Below are positions 25,220-34,909 of a stretch of 64,000 bases of DNA, one piece after another; the stretch's first letter is position 1, and each line of letters begins with the position of its first letter. The notes beneath the pieces were generated by a model. The model saw nothing but the letters and a program-made list of their open reading frames with translations. It was not told where the DNA came from and did no database searches. A program made the translations under genes and the position numbers. Source of the DNA: Anaerosphaera aminiphila DSM 21120. GTDB taxonomy: Bacteria > Bacillota > Clostridia > Tissierellales > Peptoniphilaceae. Where the stretch lies: positions 34,062-98,061 of the forward strand of contig NZ_FQXI01000007.1 of assembly GCF_900129925.1 (NCBI RefSeq), in the 5' to 3' direction.

Positions 25220-27569
25220 GAAAGAAATTAACGTCGCTATTTTACGGGCAAGGAATACTAATAAAAAGGAAAAGTCAGCACAGGACAGTATTCCCTATCT
25301 ACGTATGTTTCCCGATGGAATTTGTCATGTTAGGGATCAGCTCTATACAAAGACTATAGGCTTTCAAGACATCAACTATCAACTGGCTCAAAATGAGGAT
25401 AAGACAGCTATCTTTGAAAGCTGGTGCGACTTCCTAAACTATTTTGATAGCTCTATTTACTTTCAATTTTCCTTTCTCAATATGACTGCCAATGCTAAAG
25501 ATTATGAAAGCAGTATTGCTATCAAGCCACAGGAGGATGATTTTGACAGTATCCGTACTGAATATGCAGATATGCTCCATAATCAGCTTGCAAAGGGAAA
25601 CAACGGTTTAACGAAAACCAAGTATCTAACCTTTGGTATTGAGGCTGATAACATTAGGATTGCAAAGCCGAGGTTAGAGAGAATTGAAAATGACCTATGG
25701 AATGGACTAAAGCGAATGGGAGTATCGGTAGAATCCCTTGATGGAAAAGAACGACTAAAACTTTGCCATAATATTATTAGAATGGATGGCAATGAGCAGT
25801 TTAATTTTGATTGGAAATGGCTTGTGCCATCAGGATTATCTACTAAGGATTTTATTGCCCCCTCATCTTTTGAATTCCGTGAGGGCAGAACTTTTAAAAC
25901 AGGTAATAAATATGGTGCAGTTTCCTTTTTACAGATACTGGCTCCCGAACTCAATGACAGGGTACTTGCTGATTTTCTTGATATGGAAAGCAATCTTTTA
26001 ATTACCATGCACATTCAGTCTCTCGACCAAGTAAAGGCAATTAAGACTATTAAACGTAAAATTACCGACCTCGATAAAATGAAAATTGAGGAACAAAAAA
26101 AGGCAGTCCGTTCCGGCTACGACATGGATATTATACCCTCTGACCTTGCTACCTATGGGGGAGAGGCTAAAAAACTACTTGCAGATTTACAAAGCAGAAA
26201 TGAGAGAATGTTCCTTATGACATTTCTTGTAATGAACACTGCTGATAATAAACAACAGCTTGAAAATATTGCATTTCAGGCATCAGGAATTGCACAAAAA
26301 CATAACTGTTCATTGATAAGGCTGGACTTTCAGCAAGAACAAGGCTTTATGTCCTCTTTACCCCTTGGACTAAATCAGATTAGCATACAAAGAAGTCTAA
26401 CCACTTCCGCTACAGCGATTTTCGTTCCCTTTACAACGCAGGAACTCTTTCAATCAAGGGGAGAGTCATTGTATTACGGTCTGAATGCCCTAAGTAACAA
26501 TCTTATTATGGTAGACCGAAAAAGGCTGAAAAACCCTAATGGGTTAATCTTAGGAACACCCGGCAGTGGTAAATCTTTCTCTGCAAAGCGTGAGATTACC
26601 AATATCTTTCTAATTACTGGTGATGACATTATTATTTGTGACCCGGAGGCGGAGTATTATCCCCTTGTAGACCGATTAGGAGGGCAGGTAATTAAGATTT
26701 CCCCTACATCTGGAGACTATATCAACCCTATGGATATTAACCTTAATTATTCCGATGATGAAAGTCCTTTATCCTTAAAATCGGACTTTATATTATCTTT
26801 ATGTGAGCTTATTGTAGGTGGTAAAGAAGGATTACAGCCTGTGGAAAAAAGTATTATAGACCGTTGCGTCCGACTTATTTATACCGATTACCTTGCTGAC
26901 CCTGTAGCAGAAAAGATGCCTATTTTGGAAGATTTATTTAATGCTCTTGAAAATCAGCAGGAAAAGGAGGCACAGCATATTAGAGCTGCCCTTGAAATCT
27001 ATGTAACTGGATCATTAAATGTATTTAATCACCGTACCAATGTGGATATTACAAACCGCCTTGTCTGCTTTGATATAAAGGAGTTAGGAAAGCAATTAAA
27101 GAAACTAGGAATGCTTGTGGTGCAAGACCAAGTTTGGAATAGAGTAACAGTAAACAGAGCAGAAAAACGTGCTACTCGTTACTATATGGATGAGTTTCAC
27201 TTACTATTAAAAGAGGAACAGACTGCCGCCTATTCTGTGGAGATATGGAAAAGATTTAGAAAATGGGGAGGAATTCCTACAGGTATTACCCAAAATGTAA
27301 AAGACCTGTTATCCTCTCGTGAGGTGGAAAATATCTTTGAAAACTCCGACTTCATCTATATGCTTAACCAAGCATCAGGAGATAGACAAATCTTAGCAAA
27401 ACAGCTTAACATCTCCCCTCATCAGCTTTCCTATGTAACCCAATCAGGAGAAGGTGAAGGACTATTGTTTTACGGCAATGTGATACTACCCTTTACCGAT
27501 AAATTCCCAAAAGATACGGAACTCTACCGTATTATGACCACTAAGCCAACTGAAATGGGAAAGGATTAG
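25164..27569 (+). CDS. virB4: VirB4-type ATPase of the conjugation channel
   Basis: The 801-residue ATPase powers the type IV secretion machine. Walker A GTPGSGKS is at about 464-471 (K470) and a Walker B region RYYMDEFHLLL at about 673-683, followed by the conserved GGIPTGITQNVKDLLSS segment. TTG 25164 is supported by AAGGAGGTAAAACAC just upstream, although it overlaps the PrgI gene. Length and order are standard. Confidence 0.93.
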   Translation: MSQANKVTRSNAKLTRADRKEINVAILRARNTNKKEKSAQDSIPYLRMFPDGICHVRDQLYTKTIGFQDINYQLAQNEDKTAIFESWCDFLNYFDSSIYFQFSFLNMTANAKDYESSIAIKPQEDDFDSIRTEYADMLHNQLAKGNNGLTKTKYLTFGIEADNIRIAKPRLERIENDLWNGLKRMGVSVESLDGKERLKLCHNIIRMDGNEQFNFDWKWLVPSGLSTKDFIAPSSFEFREGRTFKTGNKYGAVSFLQILAPELNDRVLADFLDMESNLLITMHIQSLDQVKAIKTIKRKITDLDKMKIEEQKKAVRSGYDMDIIPSDLATYGGEAKKLLADLQSRNERMFLMTFLVMNTADNKQQLENIAFQASGIAQKHNCSLIRLDFQQEQGFMSSLPLGLNQISIQRSLTTSATAIFVPFTTQELFQSRGESLYYGLNALSNNLIMVDRKRLKNPNGLILGTPGSGKSFSAKREITNIFLITGDDIIICDPEAEYYPLVDRLGGQVIKISPTSGDYINPMDINLNYSDDESPLSLKSDFILSLCELIVGGKEGLQPVEKSIIDRCVRLIYTDYLADPVAEKMPILEDLFNALENQQEKEAQHIRAALEIYVTGSLNVFNHRTNVDITNRLVCFDIKELGKQLKKLGMLVVQDQVWNRVTVNRAEKRATRYYMDEFHLLLKEEQTAAYSVEIWKRFRKWGGIPTGITQNVKDLLSSREVENIFENSDFIYMLNQASGDRQILAKQLNISPHQLSYVTQSGEGEGLLFYGNVILPFTDKFPKDTELYRIMTTKPTEMGKD

Positions 27570-27579
27570 GAGGTATTTT

Positions 27580-29340
27580 ATGAGTAAAAAGAGTAAAAGG
27601 CCATTCCGTCCTGCTGGAAAGGTATCAAGGCTTACCTTTACTGATGAAGAACGTGCCGACCCTGAACTTGAAAAGCCTTTGAAGAAAGCAGAAAAGGCAG
27701 CGGATAAATTAGAAAAGGCACAGGAAAAAATCCCAAAGAAAAAACATATCAATAAGGAACGTACTTTTGATGTCAAAACAGGCAAAGCAAAGGTGCGTTT
27801 ATATTTTGAAGAGACAGATAAACCAAAGCCACCCTCTAAACTATCCCATTCTTTTAAGACAATTCCACAGAGGGAGTTGCTTAATAAAATTCATAAGGAG
27901 ATCCGTGAAGGTGAACAGGACAATGTAGGAGTGGAGGCAGCTCATAAGACAGAGCAAGGCATGGAGTTTGGAGCAAGACGAATACACAGTGCCTATCGCA
28001 GTCATAAGCTGAAACCCTACCGGAATCTTGCCAAAGTAGAAAATCAGACAGTTAAAGTAGAGGTGAATTATCTTTATAAAAAGAGTTTACGAGATAATCC
28101 CAAAGTTAGCACCAATCCAATATCCCGTTGGCAGCAAAAGCAGGCAATTAAAAAACAATACATGGCAAATCGGTATGGAAAAGGTGCTAAGTCACCTCAC
28201 CAAACAGCTAAGAATACAAAAACAGCAGTAAAAAAGACAACAAGTACCACTGAAAAAATTACACAGTTTGTTGTCAGAAATAAAAAGGGCATTTTGATTG
28301 CCCTTGGCATTGGGGCAGTCCTTATGTTTTTAATAAGTACAATATCTTCCTGCTCCATAATGATGGAGGGCGGTTTTCAAAGTATAGTAGGTACTTCTTA
28401 CACTTCTGAGGACGAGGACATAATAGCAGTAGATGATGATTATACCCTACTGGAAAGGGCATTACAGGCACGCATTGACAATATAGAAACCGAATATCCA
28501 GGTTATGACGAATACCAATACCATTTAGATGAAATCGGACACAATCCCTTTACCCTAGCCTCTTATCTGACGGCAAAGTTACAGGTATATAAAAGGTCCG
28601 AGGTACAGGATGAACTTAGAGCCTTGTTTGATGAACAATACTCCATTACTACCCATGAAGAAATAGAAGTACGTTATCGAACAGAAACACGTACTGATAC
28701 ATGGACAGATGAGGAGGGGAATACCCACAGTGACACTTATACGGTAGAAGTTCCCTATGACTATTACATTCTTCATATTACTCTGAAGAATAAAGACATC
28801 AGTATTATTGCTGACAGTCATTTAACTGGGGAGCAGTATGAAATGTTCAGTGTGTATATGGAAACCCAAGGTAATAAGTCTTACTTGTTTGAGGGTAATA
28901 TTTATGCTCCTAATATGGGTGAATATACAGATTATGATATACCACCAGATGCACTGACTGACCCTGCTTTTGCTGCTCTTATTCATGAGGCGGAAAAGTA
29001 TTTAGGCTATCCCTATGTATGGGGTGGCAGTTCCCCCTCTACCAGTTTTGACTGTTCTGGCTTTGTATGTTGGGTACTGAGAGAATCAGGAGTTTATAAT
29101 ATTAGCAGGACAACGGCACAAGGTATTTTTAATCAATGTGCCATAATACCACCAGGTGAAGCAAGACCCGGAGATATTATCTTCTTTACAGGGACTTATG
29201 CAAGCAGTGGTGCAGTATCTCATGTTGGTATTTACGTTGGAAATGGCATGATGATCCACTGCGGAAACCCCATACAGTATGCCTCTGTAAATAGCACCTA
29301 TTGGACACAACATTTCTATGCCTATGGGCGTTTGGATTAG
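27580..29340 (+). CDS. CD1108-type transfer protein with C-terminal NlpC/P60 peptidoglycan hydrolase
   Basis: The 586-residue protein has a basic cytoplasmic N-terminus, one transmembrane helix (GILIALGIGAVLMFLISTI at about 236-254), an extracellular spacer, and a C40 peptidase domain with the catalytic Cys in FDCSGFVCWV and His in VSHVGIYVGNG. It opens the cell wall for the mating channel, a VirB1-like job. It starts ten bases after the virB4 stop with TTAGGAGG. Confidence 0.9.
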   Translation: MSKKSKRPFRPAGKVSRLTFTDEERADPELEKPLKKAEKAADKLEKAQEKIPKKKHINKERTFDVKTGKAKVRLYFEETDKPKPPSKLSHSFKTIPQRELLNKIHKEIREGEQDNVGVEAAHKTEQGMEFGARRIHSAYRSHKLKPYRNLAKVENQTVKVEVNYLYKKSLRDNPKVSTNPISRWQQKQAIKKQYMANRYGKGAKSPHQTAKNTKTAVKKTTSTTEKITQFVVRNKKGILIALGIGAVLMFLISTISSCSIMMEGGFQSIVGTSYTSEDEDIIAVDDDYTLLERALQARIDNIETEYPGYDEYQYHLDEIGHNPFTLASYLTAKLQVYKRSEVQDELRALFDEQYSITTHEEIEVRYRTETRTDTWTDEEGNTHSDTYTVEVPYDYYILHITLKNKDISIIADSHLTGEQYEMFSVYMETQGNKSYLFEGNIYAPNMGEYTDYDIPPDALTDPAFAALIHEAEKYLGYPYVWGGSSPSTSFDCSGFVCWVLRESGVYNISRTTAQGIFNQCAIIPPGEARPGDIIFFTGTYASSGAVSHVGIYVGNGMMIHCGNPIQYASVNSTYWTQHFYAYGRLD

Positions 29341-29350
29341 GAGGGATTCA

Positions 29351-29602
29351 ATGAGTAAAAAGAAAGAAAAAGTTATTTTAGAAATAGCAAAAACAAAGGA
29401 AAAAATATCTGTTTTACAGAGTAAGCTACGAGAATTGGAGCGAAAGAAAACAGAACTTGAAAATACGGAGATTGTAGAACTTGTTCGCAGTACCAAAATG
29501 AACACCAGTGAACTATCTGAATTTTTAAAGGCGTATCGAGAAAAAAACGATGCGTCTTTTTTCATTCAAAAACAGGAGGAAATAAACCATGAAGAAAATT
29601 AA
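29351..29602 (+). CDS. DUF4315 coiled-coil protein
   Basis: The 83-residue protein is an almost continuous charged coiled coil (EIAKTKEKISVLQSKLRELERKKTELENTE) followed by a short tail, the DUF4315 pattern. ATG 29351 has GGAGGGATTCA ahead. It overlaps the DUF4366 gene by 14 bases. It probably assembles with its membrane neighbours, but this is not known. Confidence 0.85.
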   Translation: MSKKKEKVILEIAKTKEKISVLQSKLRELERKKTELENTEIVELVRSTKMNTSELSEFLKAYREKNDASFFIQKQEEINHEEN

Positions 29603-30299
29603 GATTCGTATCTTTGCTACTTTATTTGCAGTATTTCTTTGCTTACTAGCATTTCCAATAACAGCTTTTGCAGGTGGTGGTGAAGAAATTCCACATATTT
29701 CTGAAGAAACTGAAACATCAAAAACTGACCCTGCTCCTCTCACTCCCGATGGTAATCTCACCCTTGTAGACGATATTTCAGAGGAAGAAGCCGAGGATAA
29801 GCAATTCGTGACCCTTGTTTCCAAGAACGGAAACTATTTTTACTTAGTAATCGACCGGGCTGAAGACAAAGAAAATGTCTACTTCCTCAACCTTGTGGAT
29901 GAGGCAGATTTACTTGCACTTATTGAAGGAGAAACCCCAGAACAGCCTCAAATATCACAAGTATGTAACTGTACCGAACTTTGTGAAGATGGAAAGGTAG
30001 ACCCAAATTGTCCTCTTTGCAGGAATGACCCTACTAAATGTACAGGAAAGGCTACAACCTCTACTTCTGAACCTGAAATTAAGGAAGAGAAAGGTAATAC
30101 TGCAGGAAGTACATTGCTTATCTTACTGATTGTAGGTATAGCAGGTGGTGGATTTTACTATTTCAAGGTTCTGAAAAATAAAGGAAATACCAAAGGCAAT
30201 ACATTACTTGATGAATATGATTTTGAAGAAGATGATGACGATGAGTATGAATACGAAATTGAGGATGAGGATGAAGGAGATGAAAGCGAGGATATTTAA
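29589..30299 (+). CDS. DUF4366 secreted/membrane-anchored protein
   Basis: The 236-residue protein has a signal peptide (IFATLFAVFLCLLAFPITAFA), an extracellular domain with cysteines (CNCTELCEDGKVDPNCPLC), a C-terminal transmembrane helix (TLLILLIVGIAGGGFYYF) and a very acidic cytoplasmic tail. This is the DUF4366 layout, a conserved component downstream of the C40 hydrolase in this ICE family. AACAGGAGGAAA ribosome site. Confidence 0.87.
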   Translation: MKKIKIRIFATLFAVFLCLLAFPITAFAGGGEEIPHISEETETSKTDPAPLTPDGNLTLVDDISEEEAEDKQFVTLVSKNGNYFYLVIDRAEDKENVYFLNLVDEADLLALIEGETPEQPQISQVCNCTELCEDGKVDPNCPLCRNDPTKCTGKATTSTSEPEIKEEKGNTAGSTLLILLIVGIAGGGFYYFKVLKNKGNTKGNTLLDEYDFEEDDDDEYEYEIEDEDEGDESEDI

Positions 30300-30466
30300 T
30301 GACCTACTTTACAGATAGTGTTTATGAAAAAATGATGGTACAAAAACCTATATACGGGCGGGAGAAAACATCTCCTGCCCCTAATAATAAAAGGCGTAAA
30401 AAAAGAGATGGTTCTATAAATAAAAAAGAGCCTACCCCTACCCATAAAGAAAGGAAGAAAAAATAA
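30299..30466 (+). CDS. 55-residue basic ICE protein between DUF4366 and TopB
   Basis: An ATG overlapping the DUF4366 stop (TAATG) opens a 55-codon frame (TYFTDSVYEKMMVQKPIYG, then a Lys/Arg-rich tail) that ends in a TAATG overlap with topB. Both junctions are one-base overlaps, which argues strongly that it is a real, translationally coupled gene. The start MTYFTDSxYExMM is familiar from similar ICEs; function unknown. Confidence 0.75.
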   Translation: MTYFTDSVYEKMMVQKPIYGREKTSPAPNNKRRKKRDGSINKKEPTPTHKERKKK

Positions 30467-32550
30467 TGAAATTAATTATAGCGGAAAAACCTTCTGTAGC
30501 TCAAAGTATTGCCACTGTAATCGGTGCTGATAGCAGAAAAGATGGATATATGGAAGGCAAGGGCTATCTTGTGTCATGGTGTGTGGGGCATTTGGTGGAA
30601 CTTGCCTCTGCTGATTGCTATGATGACAAGTATGCCAAGTGGCAGTATGAAGATTTGCCTATCTTACCCTCTAATTGGAAATATGTCATTTCAAAGGGAA
30701 AAGAAAAGCAGATGAAAATTATCGGAGAACTGATGAAACGCAGTGATGTTAATGAAATTATTGCTGCAACAGATTCAGGCCGTGAAGGAGAACTCATCTT
30801 CCGATTGGTATATGAAAAGCTCTCTTGTAAAAAGCCTATTAAAAGGCTTTGGATATCATCAATGGAGGAAAGTGCCATTGCTGAGGGTTTTAAAAATCTT
30901 CGTAATGGATCAGATTATGAACTGCTTTACCAATCTGCCCTTTGCCGAGCCAAAGCAGACTGGATTGTAGGCATTAATGCCACCAGACTGTTTTCCCTTC
31001 TCTATGGGCAGACCTTAAATGTAGGTAGGGTCATGTCTCCTACCCTTGCCATGATGGTGGAGCGTGAGGAAAATATCACCAACTTTAAAGCAACGCCTTT
31101 CTATATCGTACAGCTTGATTTAGGCAATCTTACTCTATCAGGAGAAAGACTTCAAGAAAAACAGGAGGCAGAAACTTTACGCAATGCCTGTGATGGTCAG
31201 AATATAACCATTGAATCGGTGGAACGAAAGGAAAAATCAGAAAAGCCACCTAAACTCTATGACCTTACTACCTTGCAGAGAGATGCAAACAGACAGCTGG
31301 GCTTTACAGCAGAGCAGACCCTTGAATATGTTCAAAGTCTTTATGAAAAGAAATTAGTAACCTATCCTCGAACAGACAGCCGTTATGTTACTGAGGATAT
31401 GAAAGACAGTATCCCTGCTTTGGTAAAAATGACAGCAGGATTTTTTATGCCTGAAGATGTACAACTATCTATCAATACAGGACAAATAATTGATAATAGC
31501 AAGGTAAGTGACCATCATGGGATTATTACTACTCTGGGTGTAGAAAACTATGATATTCACTCCCTTCCCTTCGGTGAAAGAGAAGTCTTACTCCTTATCG
31601 CCGTACGTTTAGTTTGTGCAGTTGAAGACAACTGTCGCTATGCAGAAACCCTTATAACTGCAAAATATAGTGGTGCAATATTTACAGCAAAGGGAAAAAC
31701 CATACTTGAGGATGGTTGGAAGTCAGTTCAGAAAATATATCTTGATACTAAAAAGGAACAACATCAAGAAGAAAAAGATACTACCCTGCCACCTATTACC
31801 CAAGGTGAATTATTTACTGCAAAGGCTACAATTAAGGAAGGAAAGACCAGTCCACCAAAGCATTTTACCGATGATACCCTACTTTCTGCTATGGAAAATT
31901 CAAACAATGCAGTAGATGATACAGAGCGTAAAGGCATTGGTACTCCAGCCACCCGTGCAGGAATTTTAGAAAAACTCATTAAAACAGGATTAGCAGAGCG
32001 TAAGGGGCAGAAAAAGACAAAGCACTTTATTCCTACTCATAAGGGAATTGCTTTGATTACAGTTTTACCGGAAGTCATAAAATCAGCACAACTTACCGCT
32101 GAATGGGAGGAACAGCTAAAGCAAATTGAACATGGAACACTCTCTCCAATGACCTTTTTAGATGGTATATCCCATATGACAAAAGACCTTGTATCCACTT
32201 ATAAGATAATTGATGGTGCAAATACTCTTTTTTCTTCAAAATCCAAAGGAGAATCTATTGGCAAATGTCCTCGCTGTGGTAGTCATGTAAAAGAAAACAA
32301 GAAAGGATTTTGCTGTGAAAACAGAGCCTGTGGTTTTGCTCTATGGAAAGAAAATAAGTTTTTTACTGCCAAGAAAAAGAAATTAACCAAGACCATAGCA
32401 AGAGAACTTTTGAAAAATGGCAAAGTAGTATTAAAAGGCTGTTACTCTGAAAGAACAGGTAAAACCTATGATGCCATTATCATTCTCAATGATAATGGTG
32501 GTAAATATGTGAATTTTAAAATGGAGTTTCCTACAAAGAAAGGAAGGTAA
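30466..32550 (+). CDS. topB: DNA topoisomerase III
   Basis: The 694-residue type IA topoisomerase has the Toprim start KLIIAEKPSVAQSIA, the acidic DSGREGELIF motif, the catalytic tyrosine Y300 in YPRTDSRYV and a C-terminal zinc ribbon (CPRCGSHVKENKKGFCCENRAC). ICE-borne TopB probably handles single strands during transfer or replication of the element. It starts with a TAATG overlap. Complete. Confidence 0.95.
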   Translation: MKLIIAEKPSVAQSIATVIGADSRKDGYMEGKGYLVSWCVGHLVELASADCYDDKYAKWQYEDLPILPSNWKYVISKGKEKQMKIIGELMKRSDVNEIIAATDSGREGELIFRLVYEKLSCKKPIKRLWISSMEESAIAEGFKNLRNGSDYELLYQSALCRAKADWIVGINATRLFSLLYGQTLNVGRVMSPTLAMMVEREENITNFKATPFYIVQLDLGNLTLSGERLQEKQEAETLRNACDGQNITIESVERKEKSEKPPKLYDLTTLQRDANRQLGFTAEQTLEYVQSLYEKKLVTYPRTDSRYVTEDMKDSIPALVKMTAGFFMPEDVQLSINTGQIIDNSKVSDHHGIITTLGVENYDIHSLPFGEREVLLLIAVRLVCAVEDNCRYAETLITAKYSGAIFTAKGKTILEDGWKSVQKIYLDTKKEQHQEEKDTTLPPITQGELFTAKATIKEGKTSPPKHFTDDTLLSAMENSNNAVDDTERKGIGTPATRAGILEKLIKTGLAERKGQKKTKHFIPTHKGIALITVLPEVIKSAQLTAEWEEQLKQIEHGTLSPMTFLDGISHMTKDLVSTYKIIDGANTLFSSKSKGESIGKCPRCGSHVKENKKGFCCENRACGFALWKENKFFTAKKKKLTKTIARELLKNGKVVLKGCYSERTGKTYDAIIILNDNGGKYVNFKMEFPTKKGR

Positions 32551-32553
32551 AGC

Positions 32554-32739
32554 ATGAGTATTAAAAACCTGGTTAAGACGATTTTAGACATTGAAGTAAG
32601 TACGGAAGATATACTAAAGTTACATGAAAACCCACAAAAATATACTAATAGTGAAGAGGATGCTGAAAAGTTAAAGGAATTGTTCTTGCTTATGGATTTA
32701 GCGGATAGACAGGAGGTGGATGAAGATGGCAACTACTGA
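32554..32739 (+). CDS. Small acidic ICE protein, unknown
   Basis: The 61-residue protein (SIKNLVKTILDIEVSTEDIL and on) is helical and acidic, with AAGGAAGGTAAAGC ahead of the ATG and a 20-base overlap with the next gene. The position between topB and the RadC-like gene is conserved in this ICE class, but I do not know a function. Confidence 0.65.
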   Translation: MSIKNLVKTILDIEVSTEDILKLHENPQKYTNSEEDAEKLKELFLLMDLADRQEVDEDGNY

Positions 32740-34270
32740 TGAACTTCGATATATTCAAGCCTTTTCAAGAATTATCGGCGTAAAGGAGGATGACGCTATA
32801 GAATATGCCCAGAGAAAGGGATTAAATGCGTTGGTGGACAATGCTACACAGCTCCTTGCTACTCCAGTTCAACGGGAAAAACATCAAGCCTTTCTCGATT
32901 TATATAGAATGAGCCGTGGTATCAATACTCGAAACCCTGTAATTAATTCACCTGAAAGTGCATCTGCCTTTTTTCATTCGGTGATGGATAATATTTATGA
33001 TAAGGAAGCATTTGTCGTAGCATTTCTCAATACCAAGAATCGTGTTATTGACCATGAAGTTGTGTCCGTTGGGACGATTAATAGCTCACTGGTACACCCA
33101 AGGGAAGTATTTAGAAATGCCATCATTAACAAAGCGAATTCGGTTATTTTATGCCATAACCACCCATCTGGAGATTTAACTCCAAGTACAGAGGACATTA
33201 ACATTACCAGACGCTTAGAGGATACTGGAAAACTATTAGGGATTAAAGTTTTAGATCACTTAATTATTAATGGCATTAATCATAAAGAGCTATATTCCTT
33301 TAAGGCAAAGGGAGTACTGGAAACAGTAGAAACTTATGATATTAACGCATCACAATCAATAAAAGAAGGGGAAAATGGTTTTACTGGGACAGAAAAGGAA
33401 CAAGAATCTGATTTTATGATACCAATACAAGAACATACCTATCCTTTGCCTGACCCTGACATAAGCATTAAAGACCGCAATTCTTACGGATATTTAGATG
33501 ATGAGATGCTACCACTATCAAGAGAACGTGCCGCAGAATTATTTGAACAAGATTTGTCAGTGTACCTACTTTATGAAGATGATACTGAGGCAATGGCTTT
33601 TGACCGTGAGGATATTGATAATCACAGTGGGATATTTGGGATTCATCGTACTGACTGGATAGAATTACAAGATTATGAGACCATGAAAGACAAAGAAAAA
33701 TCTTCTGTATCGGAACTTGAACAGAGATTTTTAGAAACTCCAACTGACTCCTTTGCAATTTATCAGCTTAAAGGTGGCGAGGAATTTAGGGATTATCGCT
33801 TTGAAGGATTAGAGCGATTACAAAGTGATGGTAATTCTGTAGACCATGATAACTATGAAATTATCTATACCGCACCCTTAACAAATTATAACAGAAATCA
33901 AAATCAAACCCTTAACAAGCTCTATGAACAATTTAATATAAACCACCCTACTGATTTTAAGGGACATTCCCTTTCTGTTAGCGACATCATTGCCTTAAAG
34001 GTGAATGATAGGATATCTTTTCATTACGTTGATAGCTTTGGTTTTGTTGAACAACCACACTTTCTTCCTCAAAGAAACTACTTAGAAACAGCTGAAAAAT
34101 CAGTAGAGCAAAATTATAACCAACTGGACGGTATTATCAATAATAAGCCTACTGTAGCAGAAAGAAAGGAAAAGAAATCTTCTGTAGTGGAACAACTTAA
34201 AACAAAGCCTTTCATAGAAAAAGATAAACAGAAAAAAATACCTCAAATAGGTACTGAAAAGGAGCGATGA
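32720..34270 (+). CDS. RadC-like JAB-domain protein with YodL/DUF4316-type C-terminal domains
   Basis: The 516-residue protein carries a RadC-type JAB domain with the metal motif SVILCHNHPSGDLTPSTED at about residues 136-154, then YodL-type modules (LSVYLLYEDDTEAMAFD; FAIYQLKGGEEFRDYRFEGLERL; LSVSDIIALKVNDRISFHYVDSFGF). This fusion is typical of large polyvalent proteins of ICEs. AGGAGGTGG is upstream. RadC-like domains of ICEs may act in anti-restriction or DNA processing; that is not established. Confidence 0.85.
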   Translation: MKMATTDELRYIQAFSRIIGVKEDDAIEYAQRKGLNALVDNATQLLATPVQREKHQAFLDLYRMSRGINTRNPVINSPESASAFFHSVMDNIYDKEAFVVAFLNTKNRVIDHEVVSVGTINSSLVHPREVFRNAIINKANSVILCHNHPSGDLTPSTEDINITRRLEDTGKLLGIKVLDHLIINGINHKELYSFKAKGVLETVETYDINASQSIKEGENGFTGTEKEQESDFMIPIQEHTYPLPDPDISIKDRNSYGYLDDEMLPLSRERAAELFEQDLSVYLLYEDDTEAMAFDREDIDNHSGIFGIHRTDWIELQDYETMKDKEKSSVSELEQRFLETPTDSFAIYQLKGGEEFRDYRFEGLERLQSDGNSVDHDNYEIIYTAPLTNYNRNQNQTLNKLYEQFNINHPTDFKGHSLSVSDIIALKVNDRISFHYVDSFGFVEQPHFLPQRNYLETAEKSVEQNYNQLDGIINNKPTVAERKEKKSSVVEQLKTKPFIEKDKQKKIPQIGTEKER

Positions 34271-34273
34271 TTA

Positions 34274-34495
34274 ATGAGTAAATTTACCGTAGAAGAAAGG
34301 AATTTAATATGTATCTACAACACAGGCACAAGAACGGATTTGCTTTCAGAACTTGCAGAAATGAAAACTCATTTGGGAAAAGTTGAAACTGAACTTTTGG
34401 AGCTTACACAATCAGTTATGGATAAGATAACTGTTATGAATGATGGAGAGTTTAACTGCATTACAGCAGAATTAATTGCTGATTTTAAGGGATAA
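34274..34495 (+). CDS. Transposon-transfer-assisting (TTRAP) family protein
   Basis: The 73-residue protein (FTVEERNLICIYNTGTRTDLLSEL, later MNDGEFNCI) matches the short TTRAP family located downstream of the YodL/RadC gene in Tn1549-type ICEs. AAGGAGCGATGATTA ribosome site. Its name comes from location; the mechanism is unknown. Confidence 0.8.
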   Translation: MSKFTVEERNLICIYNTGTRTDLLSELAEMKTHLGKVETELLELTQSVMDKITVMNDGEFNCITAELIADFKG

Positions 34496-34530
34496 CTTTT
34501 GTTAATCGATAAAAAAGAAGGGAGAAACAA

Positions 34531-34737
34531 ATGAGTATGAGAAAGATTTACCGTGAAGTAGCAAAGAAACACGGCGTTTCTGTAAAAGAAGAGATGCAGA
34601 AAGCTTTAGACCATGCATATAGCAATACAGCTGATGATGGAGTTATAGTAGCTTATCAAAAACAAGTACCATCAAAAGGAGACATACCTACACCTGAAGA
34701 GTTTATAAAGTATGCAGTAAATAAAGTAAAAGAATAA
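34531..34737 (+). CDS. Small protein with Spo0A C-terminal-like domain
   Basis: The 68-residue protein (MRKIYREVAKKHGVSVKEEMQKALDHAYSN) resembles the DNA-binding C-terminal domain of Spo0A and is a standard ICE small protein. GAAGGGAGAAAC precedes the ATG. It closes the core block before the cargo region starting at about 34780. Confidence 0.8.
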   Translation: MSMRKIYREVAKKHGVSVKEEMQKALDHAYSNTADDGVIVAYQKQVPSKGDIPTPEEFIKYAVNKVKE

Positions 34738-34742
34738 GACGA

Positions 34743-34784
34743 AACTACCCAGTATAGGGATTATTCTGTATTGGGTAGTTTTGT
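34743..34784 (+). terminator. Terminator closing the core transfer block
   Basis: AACTACCCA pairs with TGGGTAGTT across a 20-base loop and is followed by TTTTGTTG. It ends the rightward block six bases after the preceding stop codon and marks the boundary to AT-rich cargo. Confidence 0.65.
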
Positions 34785-34909
34785 TGATTATATAGTAATC
34801 TTATTAAAGAAATATTAAGGGATTAATATGATATAATATATTTGGGTAGAATTAGGTGTCGCATCAGTAAATTTATATGAACCAAGAGAATAAAAAGGGG
34901 AGATATGAT